In this document: one piece after another, positions 43,414-52,073 of the stretch | Position numbering within the stretch: the first letter of the stretch is position 1 | How the letters are laid out: the number at the start of each line of letters is the position of its first letter | From: an uncultured Mucilaginibacter sp. | GTDB taxonomy: Bacteria > Bacteroidota > Bacteroidia > Sphingobacteriales > Sphingobacteriaceae | Direction: 5' to 3' | Length of the DNA: 53,338 nucleotides | Assembly (NCBI GenBank): GCA_913775265.1 | Contig: CAJYJH010000081.1 | Span: forward strand, 1-53,338 | Program-made: the position numbers and the translations under genes | The notes under the pieces: generated by a model | Database searches by the model: none | What the model saw: only the letters and a program-made list of their open reading frames with translations | What the model was told of the DNA's origin: nothing

Positions 43414-44898
43414 ATGAACAAAAGTTTACTCGCAAAGCAAACATTGCGTGTTGCTGCCGCTGTAGCGGTAAGCGCGTCTGTTGTATTTACAGCCTGTAAT
43501 AAAAACAATGAAGCTGAAGAAACAGAAGCAGTAGCGCAATTAAAAGATTACTCGGTTAACCCATCGTTAGTTAAAACAATGTCGGGTTTCGAAAATTTAT
43601 CTGTTACCACTCTGATCAGTTCTGACGATGTATTGGCAGAATCACCAAATTTCATCTTCGGTGCTCAACCAGATGGTGCAGGGATCATCAAGAATCCATC
43701 AGGCGAAGGTTTTATCATGATCAATAATCACGAGATACTGCAATCGGTATCGCGCGTTTATCTGGATAAAAACTTTAAACCAATCAAAGGCGAATATATT
43801 GTAGACTCAGACGGTGGTATGACCCGCCTGTGTTCTGCAACTATGGCCACTCCTGAAGAGCATGGTTTTGCAAAGCCATTATTTTTAACAGCTGGCGAAA
43901 GCGGTTCTGAATCGATGATCCATGCTATCGATCCGTTAGCTACTGCCGACAAGAAAAACAACCAGCGTACTTTAGCCGCCTTAGGCAGATGGAGTGCCGA
44001 GAACGCTGTGCCATTGCCAAAAAATAGCTACCCGGGTAAAACAGTGATCATGATTGGCGAAGATGAAAGCGACGGTCAGTTGGCAATGTATGTATCAAAC
44101 ACTCAGGGCGATTTGCAAAACGGTAAAGTTTATGTTTTAAAACGTACCAATAACGATCCTGTTGAAACTAACATGAGCAAAGGCACATCATACGATGTTG
44201 AATTTGTTGAGTTGGATAACGTTAAAACCAGCACTGGTGCCCAGTTACAACAGCAAACAGTTGCCAAAAACGCGTTAATGTTGGCGCGCGTTGAAGATAT
44301 TGACTATCGCAAAGGAAGCGCGGCTAACGGTCGCGAGGTCTACTTTACAGCAACTGGTGTAAGCCAAGGCGATAAGGTTACGCCGGTATCTGGTAAAACC
44401 ATGTGGGGTCGTGTATACAAACTGGTTCTGAATGAGAACGATCCATTAAAAGGTAAACTGGAAGTAGCTGTTGATGGTGCCGACAACCCTGGTAATAGTA
44501 TTGTTAATCCTGATAATCTGTGCGTGACCGAAAACTATGTATACATTCAGGAAGACGGCGACTCATTTTACACTAATAACAAGCACGATGGTACCATCTG
44601 GCAGTTTGGTATAGCAGACAAAGCTTTGAAAGCCATGCTGCAAATGAACCATCGCCGTACTGACGCTACCTTTAATAGCAAATATAACTCAACTAATAGT
44701 CAGTTGTTAAGCAGCTGGGAGTACGGCGCTATGTATGATATATCTAATTTAACCGGTATACCCAATACGTTTGTAGTGAACATTCACCCACACACCTGGC
44801 AAGATACTAAGTATCGCAACGCTGATGGTGGTACTACCCGCTTAACCAATAACAGCGAAGGCGGGCAAGTGGTAATTGTCCGCGGCGTAGCCAAGTAA
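43414..44898 (+). CDS. PhoX/DUF839-like beta-propeller lipoprotein, putative phosphatase
   Basis: 494 residues. The lipoprotein signal ends in VFTAC (Cys27), so it is membrane-anchored outside the cytoplasm. The body fits the DUF839/PhoX propeller phosphatases: INNHEIL (about 100), DGGMTRLCSA, GEDESDGQLAMYVSN, ARVEDIDYRKG and a late NPDNLCVTENYVYIQEDGD match the order of calcium- and iron-binding PhoX motifs, though they are divergent. True PhoX is Tat-exported; this one uses a lipoprotein Sec signal. A phosphomonoesterase or related calcium-binding function is likely but not certain. Start at 43414 chosen because the upstream in-frame TTG overlaps the -7 element. Confidence 0.78.
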   Translation: MNKSLLAKQTLRVAAAVAVSASVVFTACNKNNEAEETEAVAQLKDYSVNPSLVKTMSGFENLSVTTLISSDDVLAESPNFIFGAQPDGAGIIKNPSGEGFIMINNHEILQSVSRVYLDKNFKPIKGEYIVDSDGGMTRLCSATMATPEEHGFAKPLFLTAGESGSESMIHAIDPLATADKKNNQRTLAALGRWSAENAVPLPKNSYPGKTVIMIGEDESDGQLAMYVSNTQGDLQNGKVYVLKRTNNDPVETNMSKGTSYDVEFVELDNVKTSTGAQLQQQTVAKNALMLARVEDIDYRKGSAANGREVYFTATGVSQGDKVTPVSGKTMWGRVYKLVLNENDPLKGKLEVAVDGADNPGNSIVNPDNLCVTENYVYIQEDGDSFYTNNKHDGTIWQFGIADKALKAMLQMNHRRTDATFNSKYNSTNSQLLSSWEYGAMYDISNLTGIPNTFVVNIHPHTWQDTKYRNADGGTTRLTNNSEGGQVVIVRGVAK

Positions 44899-44917
44899 TA
44901 ACGTCTAATTTTCTGGT

Positions 44918-44956
44918 AAACATCCTCCTGCAATTGTCGTAGGGGGATGTTTCTAT
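44918..44956 (+). terminator. Probable terminator after the PhoX-like gene
   Basis: AAACATCCTCCT (44918-44929) pairs with AGGGGGATGTTT (44941-44952), one pair being G-U, followed by a T-rich tail. It lies between the PhoX-like and peroxidase coding regions, 30 bases before the latter's start, so it may only partly terminate. Confidence 0.55.
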
Positions 44957-44986
44957 TTATAAAAATCTTGTTTCCATCATTCTATT

Positions 44987-46783
44987 ATGCCCGCGAATTA
45001 TCGTGCATTTTTCATTATAGCTTTCATTGCAGTAGTCTTATCTTTTTCTTACTGTGCTTCACAAAAGCCGCAGCCTGTTTTAGCGGTAAAAGAAAACTTT
45101 GATCAGGAGCTTAACAAATTACAGTCTGTAGTAGATAACAGGTTGTTGCCGGCTGCCCGAAAAAATAATGTGAGCCGGATTAAGCAGGCATTCCTGGCAG
45201 CCCGGGCGCAATACAAAACGATAGAGTATTACCTGGAATACTTTTTTCCTACCACAGCGGTGATGCTAAACGGTGCACCGGTAGACGAGATAGAACTGGG
45301 CGAAAACCTGGTAGAGAATCCGACCGGCTTCCAGGTAATGGAAGCAATTATTTACGGTGACGATTTTAAGGGGAATAATGATACGCTGATTAACGAAGTT
45401 AAAAAAATGCAGCTCAACCTAAAGCGTGTGGCTCGTTTTAACGAACAGTATCAGCTCACGGATGCACAGCTTTTTGATGCCATGCGACTGGAAATTTTCC
45501 GTATAACCGGATTGGGTATATCCGGCTTTGATACGCCGGACGCTTTGCAATCGTTACCAGAAGTTGCGGCTGCTCTGCAAGGTATTAAGCAGGTATTGCA
45601 AAACTATAAGGATGATACAGCTTTAGCTAAAACACAGAGTGCCATCAATTACCTGCAACAGCATAATAATTTTAACGGGTTCGATAGGCTAACTTTTATT
45701 ACAGCATACATTGCCCCTTTAAACAAAGAGATTAATCAATTGCGGCTTAAACGTAATATACCTTTAGCCCAAAGCGGATTTGCCCTGCGCGAGGATGCTA
45801 CATCTCTTTTTGAGCCGGAGGCTTTCAATATCAACAGTTTTGTAAGCAACAGCAGTGACTTTATTAATGCAGATAAAATTGCTTTAGGCAAGGCCTTATT
45901 TAACGATGTGGTTTTGTCTAACACGGGTAACCGCAATTGTGCCAGCTGCCATAATGCTACTAAAGCATTTACCGACGACATCCCGAAAGCTGCAACCATT
46001 GCCGGAGGCAAAACACTTTTGCGCAATACACCAACATTAGCTTATGCAGGCTTACAGCGTGGCTTTTTTTACGATTTAAAAGCAGGCACGCTGGAAGATC
46101 AGGCGCTTGATGTGGTGCATCAAAAAGATGAAATGAATGGTTCTTTAATGCAGGCAGCAAAACGTTTGAATGATACTAAAAACTATCAGGTGATGTTTGC
46201 AAAAGCTTTTAAAGACACCGCCGGTAAGGCGGATGCCTGGCGCATACAGCACGCGCTGGCCAGCTATATCCGCTCGTTGGCACCTTTTAATTCGAGATTT
46301 GATCAGTATATGCGTGGCAACAAAAGCATGCTTAATGACCAGGAAAAGCTGGGCTTTAACCTGTTTATGGGTAAGGCCAAATGCGGTTCTTGCCATTTTG
46401 CACCGGTATTTAACGGAATGGCACCACCACTATTTAACAAAAGCGAAGCTGAAGTGCTGGGTGTACCTGCAAAGCCCGACACGGCTCATGCCAGAATAGA
46501 TGCCGACCTGGGCCGGTACTCGCTGTATAACTATCCGCAGTATAAGTATGCTTTTAAAACATCTACGCTACGCAATATCAGCAAAACTGCACCTTACATG
46601 CATAATGGCGTGTACCAAACGCTTGAACAAGTGGTTGATTTTTATAATCGCGGTGGGGGTGCAGGTATCGGTATTGAGCTGGATAACCAAACGCTATCTG
46701 ATGCAAAGCTGAAACTAACAAAGTACGAATGCAATGCAATCGTGGCCTTTTTAAAAACGCTGGATGACCAGCCGGTGCAATAG
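44987..46783 (+). CDS. Di-haem cytochrome c peroxidase with imelysin-like N-terminal domain
   Basis: 598 residues. A lipoprotein-type signal (about 1-24, LSFSYC) precedes a helical domain (about 30-260) resembling imelysin-like proteins: it has ENFDQELNKLQSVVDNRLLP and GFQVMEAIIYGDD. The MauG/CcpA-like domain has two haem-binding motifs, Cys318-Ala-Ser-Cys321-His322 and Cys466-Gly-Ser-Cys469-His470. Peroxide reduction is the expected reaction, with electrons from a periplasmic cytochrome or quinol pathway. Encoded just after the PhoX-like gene, with which it may form a functional pair. The fusion is larger than the classic ~330-residue peroxidase. Confidence 0.87.
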   Translation: MPANYRAFFIIAFIAVVLSFSYCASQKPQPVLAVKENFDQELNKLQSVVDNRLLPAARKNNVSRIKQAFLAARAQYKTIEYYLEYFFPTTAVMLNGAPVDEIELGENLVENPTGFQVMEAIIYGDDFKGNNDTLINEVKKMQLNLKRVARFNEQYQLTDAQLFDAMRLEIFRITGLGISGFDTPDALQSLPEVAAALQGIKQVLQNYKDDTALAKTQSAINYLQQHNNFNGFDRLTFITAYIAPLNKEINQLRLKRNIPLAQSGFALREDATSLFEPEAFNINSFVSNSSDFINADKIALGKALFNDVVLSNTGNRNCASCHNATKAFTDDIPKAATIAGGKTLLRNTPTLAYAGLQRGFFYDLKAGTLEDQALDVVHQKDEMNGSLMQAAKRLNDTKNYQVMFAKAFKDTAGKADAWRIQHALASYIRSLAPFNSRFDQYMRGNKSMLNDQEKLGFNLFMGKAKCGSCHFAPVFNGMAPPLFNKSEAEVLGVPAKPDTAHARIDADLGRYSLYNYPQYKYAFKTSTLRNISKTAPYMHNGVYQTLEQVVDFYNRGGGAGIGIELDNQTLSDAKLKLTKYECNAIVAFLKTLDDQPVQ

Positions 46784-46893
46784 GTCTGATTCCTCATTAT
46801 AGCATTATTCAGCTCAAGCTAACAATGGTGTACTGTTAATTGGCGAAGAAGAAAATAAATTATACCTCAACTATTAAAATTAAACAGATATAA

Positions 46894-48114
46894 ATGAAAA
46901 CTTTAAAAAGGGCACTCCTTGCTCTAATTTGCCTAAATCTAAGTGTTTGGTTTGGAGGCGCATCATTACATGCACAAACGGCTAGTAGAGCCCAGGATAA
47001 ACCATACATCATTTTAATCAGCGGTGATGGATTCCGCTACGATTACGCCGAAAAATACCAAGCAAAGAACTTGCTGCAATTATCCACCCAGGGTGTAAAA
47101 GCAAAATGGATGATTCCCTCTTACCCAACGGTTACGCACCCTAATCATTATGCCATGGTGACCGGATTGTACCCTGGACATTCGGGCATCTTAGGAAATA
47201 ACTTTTATGATCCGACCACGAAAAAGCCTTACAATAAAAGTGATAAGAGCTGGTATCCGCAAGAAACCATTTGGGAAACGGCCGATAAACAGAATGTTAA
47301 GACAGCTAATATCAATTGGGTAAACGCACAGGTGGCTACATCAGGTTTAAAAAAAGTTTATCAATATAAAAAGAAAAAAGACATTACTACCGAAGATAGG
47401 ATAACAGCGGTATTGGACTGGCTCAAAATGCCGGAAGATAAGCGACCGCACCTAATTACGCTTTACTTTAATAATACCGATCACGCAGGTCATCAATCTG
47501 GGCCGGACAGTGAAGAAACCAAACAGGCGGTGCAGGAGATTGATGAAGCCATTGGTCAGATTGTAGCAGCCGTCGACGGAACCAAACTTCCGGTCAATTA
47601 TATTTTTGTTTCCGATCATGGCATGATTGGTATTAACGCTAAAGACCGCTTGCTTATACCGACTGTAGTAGATACAGCTAAGTTTGTGATCAATAACCAA
47701 AATGCCATGGTTAATCTGTATGCGAAGGATGCTTCGATAGTTCGGGATGTGTACCAGAAACTTAAAGCTACATCAAACCCGGGCTATAAAGTTTACCTGA
47801 ACAACGAGTTGCCTGCTGAGTGGCATCTTGGCGGTAAGGATGATTGCTATCATCGGGTGGGTGATATTATTTTGGTTCCGGTTTGGCCCAAAACATTTAA
47901 TCCTAAAGCAGTCGGCGGTGTGCATGGCTTTGCTCTGGAATTGCAAAAAGAAATGGGTGCAACTTTCATCGCCTGGGGGCCTATGTTTAAAAAAGGCCTA
48001 GTTATCGAGCCGTTTGAAAATGTAGAAATCTATGGGTTGATAAGTGCTATGCTGGGTATAAAGCCGGCAGCTAACGATGGTAAAGGTAAACTTGCAGCGG
48101 AAGTATTAAAATAG
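46894..48114 (+). CDS. Nucleotide pyrophosphatase/phosphodiesterase (NPP family)
   Basis: 406 residues with a signal peptide (about 1-28, ending LHAQ). The alkaline-phosphatase-superfamily metal site is visible: ISGDGFRYDY near residue 44, the nucleophilic Thr in PSYPTVTHPNHYAMVTG (about 76-92), DHAGHQSGPDS, VSDHGMIG and the late HGF. These residues bind two zinc ions and hydrolyse phosphodiester or pyrophosphate bonds, releasing nucleotides or phosphate outside the cytoplasm. Typical length for secreted bacterial NPPs. It is the third gene of a + strand run after the PhoX-like and peroxidase genes. Confidence 0.93.
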   Translation: MKTLKRALLALICLNLSVWFGGASLHAQTASRAQDKPYIILISGDGFRYDYAEKYQAKNLLQLSTQGVKAKWMIPSYPTVTHPNHYAMVTGLYPGHSGILGNNFYDPTTKKPYNKSDKSWYPQETIWETADKQNVKTANINWVNAQVATSGLKKVYQYKKKKDITTEDRITAVLDWLKMPEDKRPHLITLYFNNTDHAGHQSGPDSEETKQAVQEIDEAIGQIVAAVDGTKLPVNYIFVSDHGMIGINAKDRLLIPTVVDTAKFVINNQNAMVNLYAKDASIVRDVYQKLKATSNPGYKVYLNNELPAEWHLGGKDDCYHRVGDIILVPVWPKTFNPKAVGGVHGFALELQKEMGATFIAWGPMFKKGLVIEPFENVEIYGLISAMLGIKPAANDGKGKLAAEVLK

Positions 48115-48225
48115 GGTTTTATTTAAAATTTTTATCGGGCAGAAATATCGAGAGAAAAATCTTTTTTTAAACTTTCTGCACGTCCTAAAAAAACAAACAA
48201 CTTTTTTGGGGCGTGCTGCAAAACA

Positions 48226-48253
48226 AAAAAGCCTCGAAAATTCGAGGCTTTTT
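48226..48253 (-). terminator. Terminator of tRNA-Val
   Basis: AAAAAGCCTCGAA (48226-48238) pairs with TTCGAGGCTTTTT (48241-48253); on the minus strand the stem is followed by a T tract. It begins 4 bases after the tRNA 3' end. The T run on the + strand would also allow termination of the NPP transcript. Confidence 0.85.
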
Positions 48254-48257
48254 GATG

Positions 48258-48332
48258 TGGGAGCTACTGGGTTCGAACCAGTGACCCTCTGCTTGTAAGG
48301 CAGATGCTCTGAACCAGCTGAGCTAAGCTCCC
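48258..48332 (-). tRNA. tRNA-Val (anticodon TAC)
   Basis: The minus strand folds as a complete 75-nt cloverleaf: acceptor GGGAGCT pairs with AGCTCCC, the anticodon arm CTGCCTTACAAGCAG shows TAC in a seven-base loop, and the T arm has GGTTCGAACC. TAC decodes valine GTA/GTG codons. Discriminator base is A at 48258; the CCA end is not encoded, usual in this phylum. No intron or truncation. Promoter and terminator are both visible. Confidence 0.97.
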
Positions 48333-48355
48333 TTGTTTTGAAGCTGATTACTTAA

Positions 48356-48384
48356 GTAATGTACCTTCGTTTTGGGACTGCAAA
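48356..48384 (-). promoter_or_regulatory. Promoter of tRNA-Val
   Basis: On the minus strand TTTG (48384-48381) is followed after 17 bases by TACATTAC (48363-48356), a -7-like element; the tRNA begins 23 bases on. A perfect 14-bp palindrome ATTACTTAAGTAAT occupies 48347-48360, overlapping the -7 element and probable start point. Confidence 0.55.
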
Positions 48385-48524
48385 CATAGAGTCTTTTTTT
48401 AATTCTTCAAAATAAATTTTAAAAAAATATATAATTGGTTCTTTTACTTCAAATTAGAGTACAATTATGCTCAAATCAAAACATCAATGGTGTTTATCGG
48501 TTATTCAAATTAAAATCCACAACC

Positions 48525-48794
48525 ATGACCGATAGCTTCAAAAATACCACCGACGGTAAATACGAGTTCACCATAAATTATTCTGAACGTGAGCTTACCT
48601 GCCATGTAGAACGCGAAGGAGATATTCTGCATGTGCATATTGATAATAACATCAAAGCTGACATTGAGCTGCATCCGGATGGAACAGCAGTGCAGATTTC
48701 CGGATCAGAACTGCCAGAGTCTAATATCGATTACATCCGCCGTATGATACTGGACGATCAGAATATTGATTCCGGAAAAGGCTCAGGCATTTAA
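48525..48794 (+). CDS. Small acidic protein, unknown
   Basis: 89 residues from the ATG at 48525. A longer frame from 48435 gives a signal-like but unconvincing extension; the MTDSFKNTTDGKY beginning looks natural and leaves an upstream AT-rich leader. The sequence is acidic with alternating strand-like stretches (YEFTINYSERELTCHVEREG, ILHVHIDNNIKADIELHPDG), suggesting a small beta-rich domain. No signal peptide, no family recognised. It is followed 110 bases later by the AI-2E transporter gene. Confidence 0.65.
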   Translation: MTDSFKNTTDGKYEFTINYSERELTCHVEREGDILHVHIDNNIKADIELHPDGTAVQISGSELPESNIDYIRRMILDDQNIDSGKGSGI

Positions 48795-48903
48795 TACCGG
48801 ACGATAAATGGCGCGAACATGCAGTTGCCTGCATGCGTCAGACTAATACTTAATTATAAGGCAGGGTTATTTTAGCCTTGCCTTTACTATTTAAACCTCG
48901 CCT

Positions 48904-49992
48904 ATGTATTTATCACGTACTATTCGCTTGCTGCTGCTGTTTATTTTAAGCATTGCTATATTGTATATTTCCAAGTCTGTATTGGTGCCGCTTACATTTG
49001 GCGCCGTGCTGGCTATGCTGCTACTGCCGATAAGTCGTTGGTTAGAACGTAGGGGAATTAACAGAGGCATATCCTCCATACTCAGCTTATTAATTTTCGG
49101 GCTGCTGGTGGTGGGGCTGGTATTTTTGTTGCATTGGCAAATCGGAGATCTACTAAAAGATTTCTCGAAACTGCAGGAGCAACTTACTAATCTGTTTAAT
49201 CAGGCGCGCGACTATGTGCGGTCGCAATTCGGCATTTCAACCCGTCAGCAACAGCAAATATTAAAAGAGCAGCAATCGGGCGGTATGGAAAAGGCTGCCG
49301 GAATGGCGATGGGTACGCTGATGTCTACCTTGAGTTTAATGGTAAGTACGGTGTTGGTGATGGTTTATGTATTCCTGTTTCTTTACTTCAGGCGTCACTT
49401 TAAAACTTTCATTTTGCGCTTGGTATCTGTTGAAAGCAAGGCTACTGCCGAAAAGGTAATTGACGAGGCCAGTTGCGTAACTCAGCAATACTTAACAGGA
49501 TTGGGCTTGATGATTGTGATGTTATGGATACTATACGGTATTGGCTTTAGCATCGTGGGCATAAAAAGCGCTATCTTCTTTGCTATACTGTGTGGTATCC
49601 TGGAGATTGTTCCCTTTGCCGGAAATATCACAGGTACAGCCATTACGGTACTAATAGCCTTTGCGCAAGGCGGCGACATTAATATGGTGTTCGGTGTATT
49701 GATTACTTATGCCATTGTGCAGTTTACTCAAACTTATATTTTAGAACCACTGATTGTGGGCAACCAGGTTAACTTAAATCCTTTATTTACCATATTTATT
49801 ATTGTGGTGGGCGAGGCTATATGGGGTATTGCCGGCATGGTACTGGCTATACCGGTGTTAGGTATGTTTAAAGTGGTGTGCGATCATGTGGAGCCATTAA
49901 AACCTTATGGATATCTGATTGGTAACCAAAGCGGCAAGGCAGATAACAGTATTTTTAAGCGGATGGCCGGACCACGAAATAATCAGCTTTAA
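48904..49992 (+). CDS. AI-2E family transporter (PerM/YdiK-like)
   Basis: 362 residues with about seven to eight membrane helices. Family marks: LLLLFILSIAILYISKSVLV at the N-terminus, the long soluble segment between helices (about 80-145), GIKSAIFFAILCGILEIVPF, GNITGTAITVLIAFAQGG, and the C-terminal LNPLFTIFIIVVGEAIWGIA. Members export AI-2 or, in some cases, act as Na+/H+ antiporters, so the substrate is uncertain. Its stop codon shares TTAA with that of convergent recO at 49989-49992. Confidence 0.9.
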   Translation: MYLSRTIRLLLLFILSIAILYISKSVLVPLTFGAVLAMLLLPISRWLERRGINRGISSILSLLIFGLLVVGLVFLLHWQIGDLLKDFSKLQEQLTNLFNQARDYVRSQFGISTRQQQQILKEQQSGGMEKAAGMAMGTLMSTLSLMVSTVLVMVYVFLFLYFRRHFKTFILRLVSVESKATAEKVIDEASCVTQQYLTGLGLMIVMLWILYGIGFSIVGIKSAIFFAILCGILEIVPFAGNITGTAITVLIAFAQGGDINMVFGVLITYAIVQFTQTYILEPLIVGNQVNLNPLFTIFIIVVGEAIWGIAGMVLAIPVLGMFKVVCDHVEPLKPYGYLIGNQSGKADNSIFKRMAGPRNNQL

Positions 49993-50714
49993 CTCAATAC
50001 TTCTTCCAGTACTTCGTGCGAGCGTATGTTACCGAAACCTTCAATGTGTAAGGCATAATACTCTAACAAGCGAGAAATTAAATAGCGGCGTTCATCCGCA
50101 GCCAGTTTGATGCCGGCCAGGTCGTCAAAACCGTGTTGTAAAAGCTGGTAAAAGTTTTGGGTATGCGGTGGTGATAAGAAAAGCAAGCTTTCAGGCTTAT
50201 AACGGGTAAATACCCCGTTGCGCATATCAAAGTAATCGGCATCTGCGGCTGTCGAGTCGTCTGGATAAAAACCCAGATAGCGTGTAAGCCCCACTATAAA
50301 CACCAGGTGAAAATTTACCAGGCCATCCTTTAAATTATCAAGCAGTTCAACGCTTCTAAATATATATTCAAACAACTGCTCGTCGGGTATTTGTTGCTTA
50401 ATGGCTTTATACAGAACCTCGTTTAAAAATAAAGCTATGCTGCTTTTTACCACGTCGTAAGGGAGATGCTTTAGTACCGGTGCGTTTTTAAGCTCTTTAA
50501 TGCGCTGTACGGCGCCGGTATTTTTGTAATACACCACCAAGTCGAGCAGGTGCAGTGGCTGCAACATGTTTCGGGTAATTTTGGCTTTTGGCTTTTTTAC
50601 GCCGTTGATGATGTACGATTGCAGTCCAAATTTCTCTGTGAAGATCTGTACGATGACGCTTGTTTCGCCGTAGTCGGTTTGTTTGAGCACGATGCCCCTT
50701 GTTTTATGCAGCAT
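49989..50714 (-). CDS. recO: DNA repair protein RecO
   Basis: 241 residues. The N-terminal OB fold contains KTRGIVLKQTDYGETSVIVQ, then FTEKFGLQSYIINGVKK; the helical C-terminal part includes FEYIFRSVELLDN and FLGFYPDDS. RecO helps RecR load RecA onto SSB-coated DNA in the RecFOR pathway. Length is typical for Bacteroidota. It does not show the classic CxxC zinc pair of some RecO proteins. Its start overlaps the end of the kinase gene by 11 bases (50704-50714), implying coupled translation. Confidence 0.94.
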   Translation of the reverse strand: MLHKTRGIVLKQTDYGETSVIVQIFTEKFGLQSYIINGVKKPKAKITRNMLQPLHLLDLVVYYKNTGAVQRIKELKNAPVLKHLPYDVVKSSIALFLNEVLYKAIKQQIPDEQLFEYIFRSVELLDNLKDGLVNFHLVFIVGLTRYLGFYPDDSTAADADYFDMRNGVFTRYKPESLLFLSPPHTQNFYQLLQHGFDDLAGIKLAADERRYLISRLLEYYALHIEGFGNIRSHEVLEEVLS

Positions 50715-51114
50715 GGTTTATAAGCTTAATCAGTTTAGGTAAAAAAATAACGCATCCCGTTATCAAAGCAAACAAAGTCATGATGGTGACAGCACCCGCT
50801 GCAATATCTTTTACGTGGCCGGCTATGGGATGATAGGTTGGTGATACCAGGTCGGTCAATCTCTCAATAGCTGTATTTAAAAGCTCAGTAACTAATACCA
50901 GGGTAATGCAAAGCCCAACCCATAGCCATTCGTTATAATTAATGTGTAAGGCGTATCCGGCAACAACGGTTAATAGGGTTGCCACCAAATGTATCCTGAA
51001 ATTGAGTTCGGTAAGCGTTGCGTATTTGATGCCGTTAAACGCGTAGGCAAAACTCCGGATGAGCTTTTGAAAACTTTGACTAAACGTAAGCTTTGGAGGC
51101 GGGTTTTGCAGCAT
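50704..51114 (-). CDS. Diacylglycerol/undecaprenol kinase family protein (DgkA)
   Basis: 136 residues with three membrane helices after an N-terminal surface segment. The signature ELLNTAIERLTDLVSPTYHP followed by VKDIAAGAVTIMTLFALITG matches DgkA-type integral membrane kinases, in which Glu and Asp residues of NTAIE and KDIAA coordinate Mg-ATP. The start was set at 51114 (MLQNPPPKLTF), since the extension to 51237 has no family resemblance. Likely phosphorylates diacylglycerol or undecaprenol. It overlaps recO by 11 bases. Confidence 0.87.
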   Translation of the reverse strand: MLQNPPPKLTFSQSFQKLIRSFAYAFNGIKYATLTELNFRIHLVATLLTVVAGYALHINYNEWLWVGLCITLVLVTELLNTAIERLTDLVSPTYHPIAGHVKDIAAGAVTIMTLFALITGCVIFLPKLIKLINHAA

Positions 51115-51278
51115 AAAAGTATAACAGGCAATTAACGGTAAAGTTAATAGATTGCTGTAGATTATACTTGAATTAGCAATCCGGCATCTTTCATCAAGCA
51201 TCACAAAAGTTACATAATTAAGGCAAGGTATCAACACAACACAATTTACTTTGTAATTTTCAAATACCGCAGATCAAT

Positions 51279-52055
51279 ATGGATTTAAAACTGAACAACA
51301 AAGTAGCTGTTGTACTGGCCTCGAGCAAAGGCTTGGGAAAGGCTATTGCGACTACGCTGGCTCAAGAAAGGGCGATAGTGATAATTGCTTCACGTAATGA
51401 AAGTGAGCTTAGCAAAACAGCCGACGAAATCAAGAAACTCAGCAACGCGCAAGTTGCCTATATTAAAGCTGACGTTGCTAATGCAGAAGACGCAGAGCGA
51501 TTAATTAAGCAGGTAGGCGAGCAGTATGGCAAAATTGATATATTGGTTAATAATGCAGGCGGGCCACCGTTCGCAAAGTTTGAGCAGTTTAATGATGCAC
51601 AATGGCAAGCCGCTTTCGAACTTAACTTGTTAAGCTTTGCCCGCTTAAGTCGCCTGGTACTGCCTTATATGCAAAAGGCCGGAGCCGGGCGCATTGTCAA
51701 TATTATAAGTGGGTCTGTTAAATCGGTGTTGGCTAATTCGGTACTATCAACCAGTATGCGCATGGGTGTAGTAGGTATGGCGAAAATGATGGCCGACGAA
51801 TTAGGGCCTCACAACATCACTGTAAATAATGTTGCGCCAGGACTTATTTTGACCGACCGAATTAAACATACCCTGCCGCCGGACCAAGACCCGGAACAAG
51901 CCCTGAGAGAGCGTTCGGCGCAAATTCCGTTACGTCGTATCGGCGAGCCGCACGAATTAGCTGCGCTGGTGGCTTTCCTGGCTTCAGAGCAGGCATCTTA
52001 CATATCGGGTACTACCATTCAGGTTGATGGCGGAGCGAGCAGAAGTATTTATTAG
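51279..52055 (+). CDS. SDR-family protein lacking the YxxxK catalytic pair
   Basis: 258-residue Rossmann-fold short-chain dehydrogenase/reductase. The nucleotide-binding motif is ASSKGLG (14-20) instead of TGxxxGIG; NNAGG (91-95) and Ser144 are present. Where the catalytic Tyr-x-x-x-Lys should be, the sequence is Ser157-x-x-x-Arg161. The usual C-terminal GEP-HELA and GTTIQVDGG features are intact. This matches the BKR-like SDR subgroup that resembles FabG but lacks the normal catalytic tetrad. Reductase activity is uncertain. Confidence 0.9.
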   Translation: MDLKLNNKVAVVLASSKGLGKAIATTLAQERAIVIIASRNESELSKTADEIKKLSNAQVAYIKADVANAEDAERLIKQVGEQYGKIDILVNNAGGPPFAKFEQFNDAQWQAAFELNLLSFARLSRLVLPYMQKAGAGRIVNIISGSVKSVLANSVLSTSMRMGVVGMAKMMADELGPHNITVNNVAPGLILTDRIKHTLPPDQDPEQALRERSAQIPLRRIGEPHELAALVAFLASEQASYISGTTIQVDGGASRSIY

Positions 52056-52073
52056 TATAAGAGCACCGGCAGT

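Noticed and set aside
51115..51237. 41-residue N-terminal extension of the DgkA-like protein
   Set aside because: No family resemblance before MLQNPPPKLTF; the core DgkA domain is complete without it.
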